DNA from: Tannerellaceae bacterium
GTDB taxonomy: Bacteria; Bacteroidota; Bacteroidia; Bacteroidales; Tannerellaceae
Direction of reading: 5' to 3'
DNA length: 64,000 nt
NCBI GenBank assembly: GCA_021203545.1
Contig: JAJQAZ010000003.1
Span: forward strand, 113,646-177,645
The notes under the pieces: generated by a model
The model's database searches: none
The model's input: the letters and a program-made list of their open reading frames with translations, nothing else
Told to the model about the DNA's origin: nothing
In this document: positions 47,055 to 55,538 of the stretch, one piece after another
Position numbering within the stretch: position 1 is the stretch's first letter
How the letters are laid out: each line of letters starts with the position of its first letter
Program-made: the position numbers and the translations under genes

Positions 47055-47483
47055 ATGAAGAAGATCCAGATCATCAATGGCCCGAATTTAAATTTATTAG
47101 GTAAACGGGAACCAACCATATATGGAGATAGTTCCTTTGAATCATTTCTGGAAAAATTACGCAATCAATATCCGGATTGCGAAATTTCCTATTTTCAAAG
47201 TAATATGGAAGGCGAAATGATCAATAAGATTCATGAAACCGGATTTAATTACGACGGGATCATCCTGAATGCAGGCGCGTATACCCACACCTCGATCGCG
47301 CTACACGATGCGATTAAGGCTGTTACGACTCCGGTTGTGGAAGTTCATATTTCGAATGTACATGCAAGAGAAGAGTTCCGCCACCATTCCATGATATCGG
47401 CCGCCTGTAAAGGTGTGATACTGGGTTTCGGACTGGAATCTTACCGGTTGGCAATCGAATCATTCCGGCCGGTTGACTATTGA
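47055..47483 (+). CDS. aroQ: type II 3-dehydroquinate dehydratase
   Basis: The 142-residue protein has all marks of type II dehydroquinase: NGPNLNLLGKREPTIYG with the active-site Tyr, FQSNMEGEMINKIHE, NAGAYTHTSIALHDAI, and VEVHISNVHAREEFRHHSMI with the catalytic His. It removes water from 3-dehydroquinate in the shikimate pathway and works as a dodecamer. It is 60 bp upstream of pyk and probably shares its promoter. No lesions. Confidence 0.96.
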   Translation: MKKIQIINGPNLNLLGKREPTIYGDSSFESFLEKLRNQYPDCEISYFQSNMEGEMINKIHETGFNYDGIILNAGAYTHTSIALHDAIKAVTTPVVEVHISNVHAREEFRHHSMISAACKGVILGFGLESYRLAIESFRPVDY

Positions 47484-47543
47484 AGGTAATAAATAAAGAT
47501 TATTAGGTTTAGGTTTTATAAATAGGTTACAAAGAGATTTTTT

Positions 47544-49016
47544 ATGATTAAGCATACCAAGATTGTAGCAACAATATCTGATCAGCGTTGTGATGTAGAT
47601 TTTATTCAGGCACTTTACAAGTCAGGAATGAACGTAGTTCGTTTGAATTCAGCCCATATGGATGAAACCGGATTTAACCGGGTGATCGGCAACGTACGGC
47701 AGGTTTCAGACCGCATTGGTATCCTCATGGATACAAAAGGGCCGGAAGTAAGAACTACAATTACTAAGAATCCGATCGAATTTCGTACCGGAGACAAAGT
47801 AAAAGTAATAGGTAAACCAGACGGAGAAACAACACACGATTGCATTTGTGTAACATATCCCAACTTCGTGAATGATATGCATATCGGAGACGATATGTTG
47901 ATCGACGACGGAGACCTGGAAATGAAAGTTGTTGAAAAGAATGCAGATCATCTGGTATGTGAGATTGGTAACGACGCCACATTGGGAAGCCGCAAAAGCG
48001 TAAACGTACCGGGCGTACGCATCAATCTCCCTTCGCTGACTGAAAAAGACCGGAACAATATCTTGTATTGTATCAAAAATAATGTGGACTTTATCGCCCA
48101 CTCATTTGTACGCTCTAAACAGGATGTACTGGATATTCAACGGATTCTGGACGAACACAGCAGTAATATTAAAATTATCGCTAAGATCGAGAATCAGGAA
48201 GGTGTAGATAACATTGACGAAATTCTGGAAGTAGCGTATGGTATTATGGTGGCCCGTGGCGACCTGGGTATCGAAGTCCCTGCTGAAAAAATACCGGGTA
48301 TTCAACGGGTTCTGATCCGCAAATGTGTGGAAGTGAAGAAACCGGTTATCGTTGCCACCCAGATGCTTCACTCAATGATCAACAACCCACGTCCTACACG
48401 CGCAGAAATCACTGATATTGCAAATGCGATCTATTACCGCACCGACGCGATCATGTTAAGTGGCGAAACGGCTTATGGTAAATACCCGGTAGAAGCCGTT
48501 CAGACAATGGCCAAAGTGGCCCGTGAAGCTGAAAAGACAAAACTGGCTGCCAACGACATACGTGTTCCGATCAACGGGAACGACCTGGACATTACCTCAT
48601 TCCTGGCAAAACAGGCAGTTAAATCTACCTCAAAATTACATGTAAAAGCAATCATTACAGACAGCTATACCGGACGTACCGCCCGCTATCTGGCTGCTTT
48701 CCGTGGTACTTTTACAGTATATGCGATCTGTTACAACCCTACTGTGATGCGGCACTTGTCTCTTTCTTACGGAGTATGGGCAGTACACCAGGCATGGGAC
48801 GACAGCCGCCGGGGATATTTTATCAATGCCCTGAATGAATTAATCCACAGCGGACACATCAACCGTAACAACATGGTAGCTTACTTAAGCGGTAGTTTCG
48901 GTGAAGGGGGTGGAACTTCATTTCTTGAAATCAATAATGTAGGTAAAGTACTGGATTCGTTTGATAAATACCAGTTGCCAACCTTCGATGATAAGGAATT
49001 TGATAAGAAAGAATGA
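47544..49016 (+). CDS. pyk: pyruvate kinase
   Basis: The 490-residue enzyme converts phosphoenolpyruvate and ADP to pyruvate and ATP. Key blocks are MDTKGPEVRTT, the catalytic KIIAKIENQEGVDNIDEILE, VARGDLGIEVPAEKIPG, PRPTRAEITDIANAI and MLSGETAYGKYPVEA. The N-terminus lacks a separate extension, and the C-terminal domain is complete. Its TGA stop overlaps the ATG of the methyltransferase gene (49013-49016), so the two are translationally coupled. Confidence 0.97.
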   Translation: MIKHTKIVATISDQRCDVDFIQALYKSGMNVVRLNSAHMDETGFNRVIGNVRQVSDRIGILMDTKGPEVRTTITKNPIEFRTGDKVKVIGKPDGETTHDCICVTYPNFVNDMHIGDDMLIDDGDLEMKVVEKNADHLVCEIGNDATLGSRKSVNVPGVRINLPSLTEKDRNNILYCIKNNVDFIAHSFVRSKQDVLDIQRILDEHSSNIKIIAKIENQEGVDNIDEILEVAYGIMVARGDLGIEVPAEKIPGIQRVLIRKCVEVKKPVIVATQMLHSMINNPRPTRAEITDIANAIYYRTDAIMLSGETAYGKYPVEAVQTMAKVAREAEKTKLAANDIRVPINGNDLDITSFLAKQAVKSTSKLHVKAIITDSYTGRTARYLAAFRGTFTVYAICYNPTVMRHLSLSYGVWAVHQAWDDSRRGYFINALNELIHSGHINRNNMVAYLSGSFGEGGGTSFLEINNVGKVLDSFDKYQLPTFDDKEFDKKE

Positions 49017-49648
49017 TTCCGGAAACAATCGAAGAATATATTTTATCCCATATTGACGAAGAGGGTGAATTACTGGCAACCCTGAACCGGGATGCCAATG
49101 TCAATCTTCTTCGTCCCCGTATGTTATCCGGGCACCTGCAGGGGCGGATATTAAAAATGTTCTGCCGCATGTGCCGGCCTAAACAGGTACTGGAAATAGG
49201 TACCTACACCGGCTATGCAACCCTTTGCCTGGCAGAAGGAACCGGAGCAGATGCAACCATCCATACAATCGAAGTGAACGATGAAATGGAAGATTTCATC
49301 CGTAAATATACAGACCGGTCACCCTGGAAGGAGAAAATCCGGTTGCATCTGGGCGATGCTATGAAAATTATCCCTACATTAGAGGAGACATTCGATCTGG
49401 TATTTATCGACGCCGATAAAAGGCTTTATTCCGCTTATTATGAACTGGTATTTCCCAAAGTAAGGAGCGGAGGATTGATACTTGCCGATAATACACTGTG
49501 GGACGGAAAAGTACTCGAAACTCCTCACCCGTCCGATAAACAGACGATCGGCATACAGGAATTCAATGACAAAATACGGAACGACGAGCGGGTCGAAAAA
49601 GTAATTCTCCCGCTGCGTGACGGTCTAACAATGATTTGGAAAAAATAA
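49013..49648 (+). CDS. class I SAM-dependent O-methyltransferase (DUF/COMT-like)
   Basis: The 211-residue protein has the O-methyltransferase family 3 pattern: VLEIGTYTGYATLCLAEGTG for S-adenosylmethionine, HTIEVNDEMEDFIR, DLVFIDADKRLYSAYYEL and GGLILADNTLWDG with the divalent-metal-binding Asp/Asn. In bacteria this family methylates small catechol-like molecules; the natural substrate here is not known. It overlaps pyk by 4 bp and is followed by rbfA after 4 bp, so the operon is tight. Intact. Confidence 0.92.
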   Translation: MIPETIEEYILSHIDEEGELLATLNRDANVNLLRPRMLSGHLQGRILKMFCRMCRPKQVLEIGTYTGYATLCLAEGTGADATIHTIEVNDEMEDFIRKYTDRSPWKEKIRLHLGDAMKIIPTLEETFDLVFIDADKRLYSAYYELVFPKVRSGGLILADNTLWDGKVLETPHPSDKQTIGIQEFNDKIRNDERVEKVILPLRDGLTMIWKK

Positions 49649-49652
49649 ATAT

Positions 49653-49988
49653 ATGGAAGGTACAAGACTAAAAAAAATAGGGCGTCTGTTGCAAAAAGAG
49701 CTGGGAGATATTTTCCAGAAACAGACCATGGGTATGCCGGGAATACTGATCTCGGTATCGGCAGTACGGGTAAGTCCCGACCTGGGAATAGCAAAAGCTT
49801 ACCTAAGCATTTTCCCTTCGGAAAAAGGAGAAGAGATTATCGAAGCGATCCGTACCAACACAAAAGCAATCCGGTATGACCTGGGACAACGGGTTCGCCT
49901 GCAACTCCGTAAAATCCCGGAACTCAGCTTTTATATTGATGATTCACTCGATTACATCGAGAACATTGATAACCTGCTAAAAAAGTAA
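49653..49988 (+). CDS. rbfA: 30S ribosome-binding factor A
   Basis: The 111-residue protein has the KH-like RbfA fold: TRLKKIGRLLQKELGDIFQK, ISVSAVRVSPDLGIAKAYLS, and QLRKIPELSFYIDDSLDYIE, the conserved C-terminal block with RxxPxLxFxxD. It binds immature 30S subunits and helps 16S rRNA 5' end processing. It lies between the methyltransferase and the LolC/E-like gene, an order common in Bacteroidales. Intact. Confidence 0.94.
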   Translation: MEGTRLKKIGRLLQKELGDIFQKQTMGMPGILISVSAVRVSPDLGIAKAYLSIFPSEKGEEIIEAIRTNTKAIRYDLGQRVRLQLRKIPELSFYIDDSLDYIENIDNLLKK

Positions 49989-49995
49989 AGGATCG

Positions 49996-51294
49996 GTGAA
50001 TGTTCCGTTTTATATAGCAAAGCGATACCTGTTCTCTAAAAAGTCTCACAATGCGATCAATATTATCTCCCTGGTTTCAGTAGGAGGGGTGATCATTGCG
50101 ACAGTAGCATTGGTATGTGCTCTTTCTGTATACAACGGATTCAATAACCTCATCACACTACAATTCAGTAGTTTCGACCCGGAACTAAAGATTACCCCTG
50201 CTACCGGAAAAGTATTTGACCCGGACTCTCCCTCTTTCAGAAGGATAAAAAATATGCCGGAAGTCGAGGTTTACTGTGAAGTATTACAGGATAACGCTCA
50301 CATTCGATATAAAGACCGGCAGGAGGTAGCCACCATAAAAGGAGTCGACGCAAACTTTAATCAGTTGTCGCTGATAGACAGCATTCTGTTGGAAGGACGC
50401 TTCGCCCTGCGCGAAGATATTGTAGATTATGCCACACTGGGATACGGTCTGGCTTCCACACTGGGTGTAAGGCCCGGATTTGCTTCCCCTCTGGAAATCT
50501 ATGCTCCGAAACGGAATGAGCAGGTAAACATGGCCAACCCTACCACTTCGTTGAATCTGGAATACGCTTATGTAGGAGGAGTATTTATGATCAACCAGCC
50601 GGAATACGATCAATCCTACATGATCCTTCCAATTTCCCTTGCCCGCGAACTCTTCCGGTACGAAAACGAGGTAAGTGCAATCGAACTCAAATTAAAGGAA
50701 AATAGTGACAGAGAAAAGGTTAAACATACTATACAAAACCTGTTGGGAGACTCGTTTGTGGTAAAAAACCGTTACGAACAACAGGAAGCCTCTTTCAAAA
50801 TGATGCAGATCGAAAAGTGGATGACCTACCTGATCCTTTGCTTCATTCTGGTAATAGCCGTATTCAACATAATCGGTTCCCTGTGCATGCTAATGATTGA
50901 AAAACAGGATGACGTGCAGACACTGCGTTATCTGGGAGCAAACGACTCCTTCATTCGCCGTATTTTCCTCTTTGAAGGTTGGATGATCTCAGGAGGAGGT
51001 GCCTTATTAGGGATCAGTACCGGACTTTTACTCTGTTTCCTGCAGGACACCTTCGGATTAATCCAGTTAGGACAAACAGCCGGTGCGTTTGTAATTGATG
51101 CTTACCCGGTAAAAGTTGTAACCAGTGACATTCTTACTATATTTATAACTGTCTCCCTGATCGGTTTCATCGCCGCCTGGTACCCTGTACGTTACCTCGG
51201 CAAAAAATGGCTCCACGCAAAAAAAGTAAATCTTTTAAATAATAACGGAATAGAACGCAAAAAACGCAGATTTACACCGATTTTTTATCTTTAA
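49996..51294 (+). CDS. LolC/E-like ABC transporter permease (FtsX domain)
   Basis: The start is a GTG at 49996, 7 bp after rbfA, and the product is 432 residues. It has four membrane segments, one near the N-terminus (AINIISLVSVGGVIIATVAL) and three at the C-terminal end (WMTYLILCFILVIAVFNIIG, GWMISGGGALLGISTGLLLC, ILTIFITVSLIGFIAAWYPV), with a large periplasmic domain between. This is the layout of LolC/LolE, which release lipoproteins from the inner membrane together with LolD. The last 17 or so codons (NGIERKKRRFTPIFYL) lie inside a palindromic repeat, so the protein's end is probably borrowed from that element. Confidence 0.88.
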   Translation: MNVPFYIAKRYLFSKKSHNAINIISLVSVGGVIIATVALVCALSVYNGFNNLITLQFSSFDPELKITPATGKVFDPDSPSFRRIKNMPEVEVYCEVLQDNAHIRYKDRQEVATIKGVDANFNQLSLIDSILLEGRFALREDIVDYATLGYGLASTLGVRPGFASPLEIYAPKRNEQVNMANPTTSLNLEYAYVGGVFMINQPEYDQSYMILPISLARELFRYENEVSAIELKLKENSDREKVKHTIQNLLGDSFVVKNRYEQQEASFKMMQIEKWMTYLILCFILVIAVFNIIGSLCMLMIEKQDDVQTLRYLGANDSFIRRIFLFEGWMISGGGALLGISTGLLLCFLQDTFGLIQLGQTAGAFVIDAYPVKVVTSDILTIFITVSLIGFIAAWYPVRYLGKKWLHAKKVNLLNNNGIERKKRRFTPIFYL

Positions 51295-51354
51295 TAATTT
51301 TCTGTGTAAATCTGCGTTTTGTGCGCAATCCGGATTCTATTCCGCTAAACCAAA
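51246..51354. repeat. family A palindrome running into the LolC/E-like gene
   Basis: CGGAATAGAACGC (from 51246) pairs with TTCTATTCCG (to 51354), and AAAACGCAGATTTACAC (51260-51276) pairs with GTGTAAATCTGCGTTTT (51304-51320). The left arm lies in the coding region of the preceding gene, the right arm between convergent genes. Confidence 0.75.
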
Positions 51355-51362
51355 CTACAGGC

Positions 51363-52445
51363 TTAGCTATATTCTTTGCCATACTTTAATTGAACATCGG
51401 CAACGAACTGTTTGATCCGCTGTTCATCTTCTTTCTTACAAATCATTAATACATTATCCGATTCTACTATAATACAATCATTTACACCCTGCACAACTAC
51501 CAGTTTATCCGGATTATTTAATGCAACCAGATTCCCGGAACTTTCATACATCATCGTACGAGAAGAAGTCAGAATAGCATTATCCTGTTCATCTTTATCC
51601 GCCAGTTCATATAGTGATCCCCAGATTCCCAGATCGGCCCATCCAAAGTCCACACACAACATATATACATTGTCGGCCTTCTCCATGATACCGTAATCAA
51701 TAGATATATTCAGGCAATAAGCAAAATTCTCCTGTATAAACGCCCGTTCCTGTTCTGTATTAAATTTATCCACACCCAGATCAAACCGGGCACTCACATC
51801 GGGCAAATATTTGTTAAAGGCTGTATGAATAGTCTTCACATTCCACACAAACAACCCGGAATTCCAGAAAAACTCACCACTCTCCTGAAATATCTTTGCC
51901 AGTTCCAGATTAGGCTTTTCAGTAAAAGTTTTCACCTTTGTAAACTCGCCCAGCATAATATCGCTGCTCTGTATATAACCATATCCGGTCTCCGGACGAC
52001 TCGGTTTAATACCCAGCGTAACCAGTGCATCGTTTTCCTTTACAAAATTCAGTGCCTTCTGTACATCCCGCAGAAAAATATCTTCCCGTAAGATCAGATG
52101 GTCCGAAGGAGCTACTACAATATTCGCATTCGGATTACATGCTTTTATATGATAGGTTGCATACGCAATACAGGGAGCCGTATTTCTGCGGCAGGGTTCT
52201 AACAACAGTTGATCATCCTTGAGTTCAGGCAATTGCTGTGAAATCAGCGGTGCATAAATCTCGTTGGTAACAACAAAAATATTTTCTACCGGAATAATCT
52301 TAGAGAAGCGATCGAATGTCATCTGTAAAAGTGAGCGACCGGTACCAAAGAAATCAAGAAACTGTTTGGGATAACTTTCTCTGCTAAAAGGCCAAAAGCG
52401 GCTACCGATACCACCACCCATGATGACACAATAATTATCTTTCAT
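51363..52445 (-). CDS. manC: mannose-1-phosphate guanylyltransferase
   Basis: The 360-residue protein has the signature VIMGGGIGSRFWPFSRESYP followed by KQFL, which binds GTP and mannose-1-phosphate. Other blocks are LLEPCRRNTAPCIAYATYHI, VVAPSDHLI, FTEKPNLELA, FFWNSGLFVWNVKTI and VDFGWADLGIWGSLYEL. It makes GDP-mannose, the donor for capsule sugars and for GDP-fucose. The short form lacks the phosphomannose isomerase domain that ManC enzymes of many Proteobacteria carry. Monocistronic as far as seen. Confidence 0.95.
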   Translation of the reverse strand: MKDNYCVIMGGGIGSRFWPFSRESYPKQFLDFFGTGRSLLQMTFDRFSKIIPVENIFVVTNEIYAPLISQQLPELKDDQLLLEPCRRNTAPCIAYATYHIKACNPNANIVVAPSDHLILREDIFLRDVQKALNFVKENDALVTLGIKPSRPETGYGYIQSSDIMLGEFTKVKTFTEKPNLELAKIFQESGEFFWNSGLFVWNVKTIHTAFNKYLPDVSARFDLGVDKFNTEQERAFIQENFAYCLNISIDYGIMEKADNVYMLCVDFGWADLGIWGSLYELADKDEQDNAILTSSRTMMYESSGNLVALNNPDKLVVVQGVNDCIIVESDNVLMICKKEDEQRIKQFVADVQLKYGKEYS

Positions 52446-52583
52446 GCAATAGATCTTTTAAATTAGTCTTGAATTACAAATTAACGAAATAAAAAAGAAC
52501 TTCCCTACAAAAAGAGTCACAATTTGAAAAAATCCCGGAGCAAACACCTCAAAAATAACTATTATAGTCTTCCTTATTCATTT

Positions 52584-52719
52584 CCGTATACTTACTCAAT
52601 AGAAACCGTATACTTACTCAATTTACCCCCAGGGGCTACGACCGCAAGGCCTGGGGGTACAGCAGTAGGGTCTGGGGATAAACCACCTCCCCCAGGCCCT
52701 ACGCCAACTAAGTATACGG
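52584..52719. repeat. cloverleaf-forming G/C-rich element
   Basis: CCGTATACTTACTCAAT occurs twice in tandem (52584-52600 and 52606-52622). CCGTATACTTA pairs with TAAGTATACGG at 52709-52719 as an outer stem. Inside it are two hairpins: TACCCCCAGG (52624-52633) with CCTGGGGGTA (52650-52659), and GTAGGGTCTGGGG (52665-52677) with CCCCAGGCCCTAC (52690-52702), the latter with one T-G wobble. It sits in the 430-bp space between manC and the tRNA promoter. The frame across it gives a low-complexity Pro/Gly peptide, so I do not call a gene. Confidence 0.7.
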
Positions 52720-52829
52720 GAATGATCAGGAAAGTGCACATAACGAAGTAAGAAAGTCCACTCTCCCGGAAAAGAACATAAATCTTTATTCGGATTTGGT
52801 GCATTTACCCTAAAAAATCAGGCGAACAC

Positions 52830-52859
52830 TTGCAAAGTCCAAAAAAACAACTACCTTTG
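52830..52859 (+). promoter_or_regulatory. promoter of tRNA-Leu
   Basis: TTG at 52830-52832 and TACCTTTG at 52852-52859 are separated by 19 bp, the best match in the window to the Bacteroidota -33/-7 promoter. Confidence 0.75.
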
Positions 52860-52875
52860 CATCGCATTATAAGAT

Positions 52876-52959
52876 GCCCAGATGGCGGAATTGGTAGACG
52901 CGCTGGTCTCAAACACCAGTGGATTCATTTCCGTGCCGGTTCGATCCCGGCTCTGGGTA
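52876..52959 (+). tRNA. tRNA-Leu (anticodon CAA)
   Basis: The 84-nt sequence folds as a class II tRNA. The acceptor arm pairs GCCCAGA (52876-52882) with TCTGGGT (52952-52958), with A52959 as the discriminator base. The D arm holds GGTAGACGCGC-type sequence, the anticodon stem CTGGT/ACCAG (52903-52907 and 52915-52919) encloses loop CTCAAAC with anticodon CAA at 52910-52912, and the T arm contains GGTTCGATCC. A long variable arm fits leucine. CCA is not encoded. It decodes TTG codons. Confidence 0.96.
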
Positions 52960-52967
52960 CCCGGAAG

Positions 52968-52999
52968 GCCTGTTAATCAGTTGATTAGCAGGCTTTTTT
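52968..52999 (+). terminator. terminator after tRNA-Leu
   Basis: GCCTGTTAATCA (52968-52979) pairs with TGATTAGCAGGC (52982-52993, one mismatch), followed by six T. Confidence 0.85.
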
Positions 53000-53058
53000 G
53001 TTTTACCGGGTAACAAAATAGTAACAAATACACCATTATAAGAGAACAGCATCAACCT

Positions 53059-53523
53059 TCAACTACCACCCTGTGAAGATATAATTAAATCCTGTAATTC
53101 AATAATACGGTTCTGTAACTGTATAATCTCCTGTTTCCGCTCTTCCAATTCTTGTGCAAGTCCTGCTGATCCTTCAACGCCGGGATTTATCGCATCAACT
53201 TGTCTGATAGAACCGTCTACAGAAATAATTTTTGCAGAGACTACCTGAGGAAGTGTAACATACACATTCCCCGTTATCGTATTCCCACTACCCGCAATAG
53301 CCTGATGACCAATAGCAATCTTATTTTGCTCCTCAGAACCAAAAAAATACGAAATATCAACATTCAAAATCTCCGCCAGCTGCTCCAAAACAGACGTATT
53401 AAAATCATCCTTCTTATAATACTTAAAAATAGAGAAAACACTAACACCCATCCGTGTCGCAACCTCCTCCGGAGACAAACCCCGCTCTTTAATCAAAAAT
53501 TTAATCTTTTCCCCTTTAGTCAT
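53059..53523 (-). CDS. XRE-family HTH protein with C-terminal coiled coil
   Basis: The 154-residue protein has a helix-turn-helix at residues about 5-62 (IKFLIKERGLSPEEVATRMG, LEQLAEILNVDISYFFG), then a short Gly/Asn/Thr stretch (AIAGSGNTITGNVYVTLP) and a C-terminal coiled coil (LAQELEERKQEIIQLQNRII). This layout is frequent among Bacteroidota regulators found near mobile or phage-like regions, and among stand-alone regulators. An inverted repeat TTGCAATA/TATTGCAA (53571-53578 and 53610-53617) lies just upstream and could be its operator. Target genes unknown. Confidence 0.85.
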   Translation of the reverse strand: MTKGEKIKFLIKERGLSPEEVATRMGVSVFSIFKYYKKDDFNTSVLEQLAEILNVDISYFFGSEEQNKIAIGHQAIAGSGNTITGNVYVTLPQVVSAKIISVDGSIRQVDAINPGVEGSAGLAQELEERKQEIIQLQNRIIELQDLIISSQGGS

Positions 53524-53620
53524 GTTTCAAATCATTTATTTTGTGCGTTTAATAATTTCATACTTTTGACTTGCAATAACCTTAACACTCACCACTATCA
53601 TTTATAATGTATTGCAAATT

Positions 53621-53774
53621 CTACTTTACAATTAAATATTCCCACCTCTTTTTAAAAAAGCCAGAGCTTTCTCTTTAGAATCCCTTACTTCGGCTCTAAT
53701 TTTACCTTAATTTCTAATCTTTCACAGGGAAAAGAGTACCAACACTTTTTTTTATGTTGTACATTTTTATTCAT
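53621..53774 (-). pseudogene. small unrecognised gene with probable frameshift
   Basis: On the minus strand ATG 53774 follows an AGAAAGGA ribosome-binding sequence and a TATATTTG promoter at 53812-53805. The frame reads MNKNVQHKKKCWYSFPCERL and then EIKVKLEPK to TAA at 53687-53685 (29 residues). One base further on, another frame reads VRDSKEKALAFFKKRWEYLI and ends at TAG 53623-53621, with much more protein-like composition. Adding one base near 53690 joins them into a protein of about 50 residues. I do not recognise the family. It is the only gene-like thing I see in the A/T-rich space 53524-53996. Confidence 0.45.
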
Positions 53775-53804
53775 CTGAATATCCTTTCTCATAGATAGAT
53801 ATTA

Positions 53805-53812
53805 CAAATATA
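53805..53812 (-). promoter_or_regulatory. -7 element of the small minus-strand gene
   Basis: Minus strand TATATTTG, a full TAnnTTTG match, 31 bp before ATG 53774. Confidence 0.5.
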
Positions 53813-53996
53813 ACAATCTTTTATCACAAACAAATACAACAGAATAACCTTACACAGGCAGATAAGAAAGTTTAAAACTTTATATCTATCCATAACAAAC
53901 CTCTATCTTTTATAAAAAACAACCTTTTTTCTGCCTGATAAATTTATATCAACAATTTATTGAATATTTGGATTTAATCAATGTTCATTTTATTCT

Positions 53997-55141
53997 TCAA
54001 ATCTTATTAATCAGTTCAAAATTGTGTTTTTCAAATTCATTTCCGTTAATTATTACAGCAACTTGATGAAGTCCGGGGTAAAATATTCTTGTTGTTACCA
54101 CACGAAAAGAATGTTTCCGGATTATTTGTGTTGTACTATTTGCTTCATATTCTTTTTCGCTGATTTTGTGAACCTTCTTTGTCAACGTCCCATTTGCTTT
54201 TTGGTAGTAAATGGCGTATTCAAGTCGTATTTTAGTTTTTTTGTTGTTATTATTCAACAGGTTAAAACGAAACTCTAATGAATCGCCAACATTAATTTAG
54301 ACTCCGAAATCTGAAAATTTTCAATATCAATATTCTTCCCTATGGCATTAAAGCCAAACAATTCCATTATCTCCGGATTGCCTTGTTTTAACAGTGTGCG
54401 GCAACCGTGTTTAATAATCCAATCTACTTCTTTGGACTCTCCCTTCCATCTTTTCACCAGATCAATTACTATTTCAGGATTATCTTTCGCAATATCATTC
54501 AAATTATTGGCAACACTCAACCGCACAAATCTTGCCGGATCGTTCTTAAGATTTTCCAGAATGGGAATAATCGGTGCAGGATTTTTCTTTAAATCCGGTA
54601 AAGCCATCGCCCAGGGAAGACGCGGACGACAACCTTCGGATGCAAGCCTTCTGACTCCCCAATGTTCGTGCTTCGACCAAACCAACATTTGTTTCATCAT
54701 TTTATCCGGATATTTTATAATAAAAGGATGAGTAACAAATTCACAACTTGTAAATTGGGTGATTTTTTCTATCGCCTTAACAGAGGTTTCATAATCGTTA
54801 AGCCCATACTGTTCTACATAACTATCCAGAATGGACCCATATTCCAACAGTAAGCCAAACTTATTATCGTCTATTTCCCGGAATTCAGGATGTCTGGCTT
54901 CTATATGATCCAACAATTCCAGTATTTTAGCGATCGCCTCTTTGTAATCTGCCGGCAAAAACTTTTTCAGAACTGTTGCAATGTGCCTGCAGCGTTGTTT
55001 AAGTTCTCTGTTTTCCCATTCATTGTCCATTACTTGAGATACAAACCCGCAAGTATCAAAGTCGTTGATAACAAGTTTCAGGTCTTTCGTAAATCTATCG
55101 AAAAACTGCTCATTATACATATTTTTAAAGGGTTCCGCCAT
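53997..55141 (-). pseudogene. AlkC-type DNA alkylation repair protein, frameshifted before its C-terminal Ig-like domain
   Basis: The first frame (MAEPFKNMYNEQFFDRFTKD) gives 288 residues with the AlkC HEAT-like core: FVTHPFIIKYPDKMMKQMLV, HWGVRRLASEGCRPRLPWAM, PARFVRLSVANNLNDIAKDN and WIIKHGCRTLLKQGNPE. It ends in nonsense (SKLMLAIH) at about 54275. Adding one A at about 54291-54298 restores SKLNVGDSLEFRFNLLNN and joins the second frame to 53997, which encodes the beta-rich C-terminal domain (RLEYAIYYQKANGTLTKKVH, TTRIFYPGLHQVAVIINGNE). Whole AlkC proteins with this Ig-like tail are about 380 residues, as here after repair. AlkC removes 3-methyladenine from alkylated DNA. The truncated form would lack the tail that contacts DNA. 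Confidence 0.85.
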
Positions 55142-55343
55142 ATTTTCAGTATTATATTTTACTATTTCTCTATGTTACTCCGGAATATTTTTTAATCTCT
55201 CACTATCAGCCAGGATTATTCACAAAAGTATTAAAATAAGTCCGGAAGATCCATTTTTAAGTTGTTTTTACCCTTTCGGAAAGTTATTTGGACAATTGAA
55301 GTAGTTATTTCTAAAGTAGCAAAAAGCTCACGACACACTCTTT

Positions 55344-55510
55344 CTGGTAACACGCGATTTTATTTCCTGCAGACCTCTTTGCAAAATATATATCTTTTTG
55401 TTTTTGTTCTCTCCTAACCTCTGACAGATTGGAAAACTTAAACCCTGTGAGAATCGCTTTTTTAAAATATACCAGGGGATTGGTACGAAATAATCAATTC
55501 TCACAGGGTT
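55344..55510. repeat. family B element, copy 3
   Basis: CTGGTAACAC (55344), CTTTTTGTTT (55394) and TTAAACCCTGTGAGAATCGC (55438) match the order in copies 1 and 2. The arms AACCCTGTGAGAAT (55441-55454) and ATTCTCACAGGGTT (55497-55510) are exact reverse complements. It fills most of the 397-bp space between alkC and the DUF418 gene. Confidence 0.7.
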
Positions 55511-55538
55511 CCAGTAACAGTATGTAACCCGGAAATTA

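Noticed and set aside
52524..52751. Pro/Gly-rich 75-residue frame between manC and tRNA-Leu
   Set aside because: Its unusual composition comes from the cloverleaf element; no promoter or homologue is apparent.
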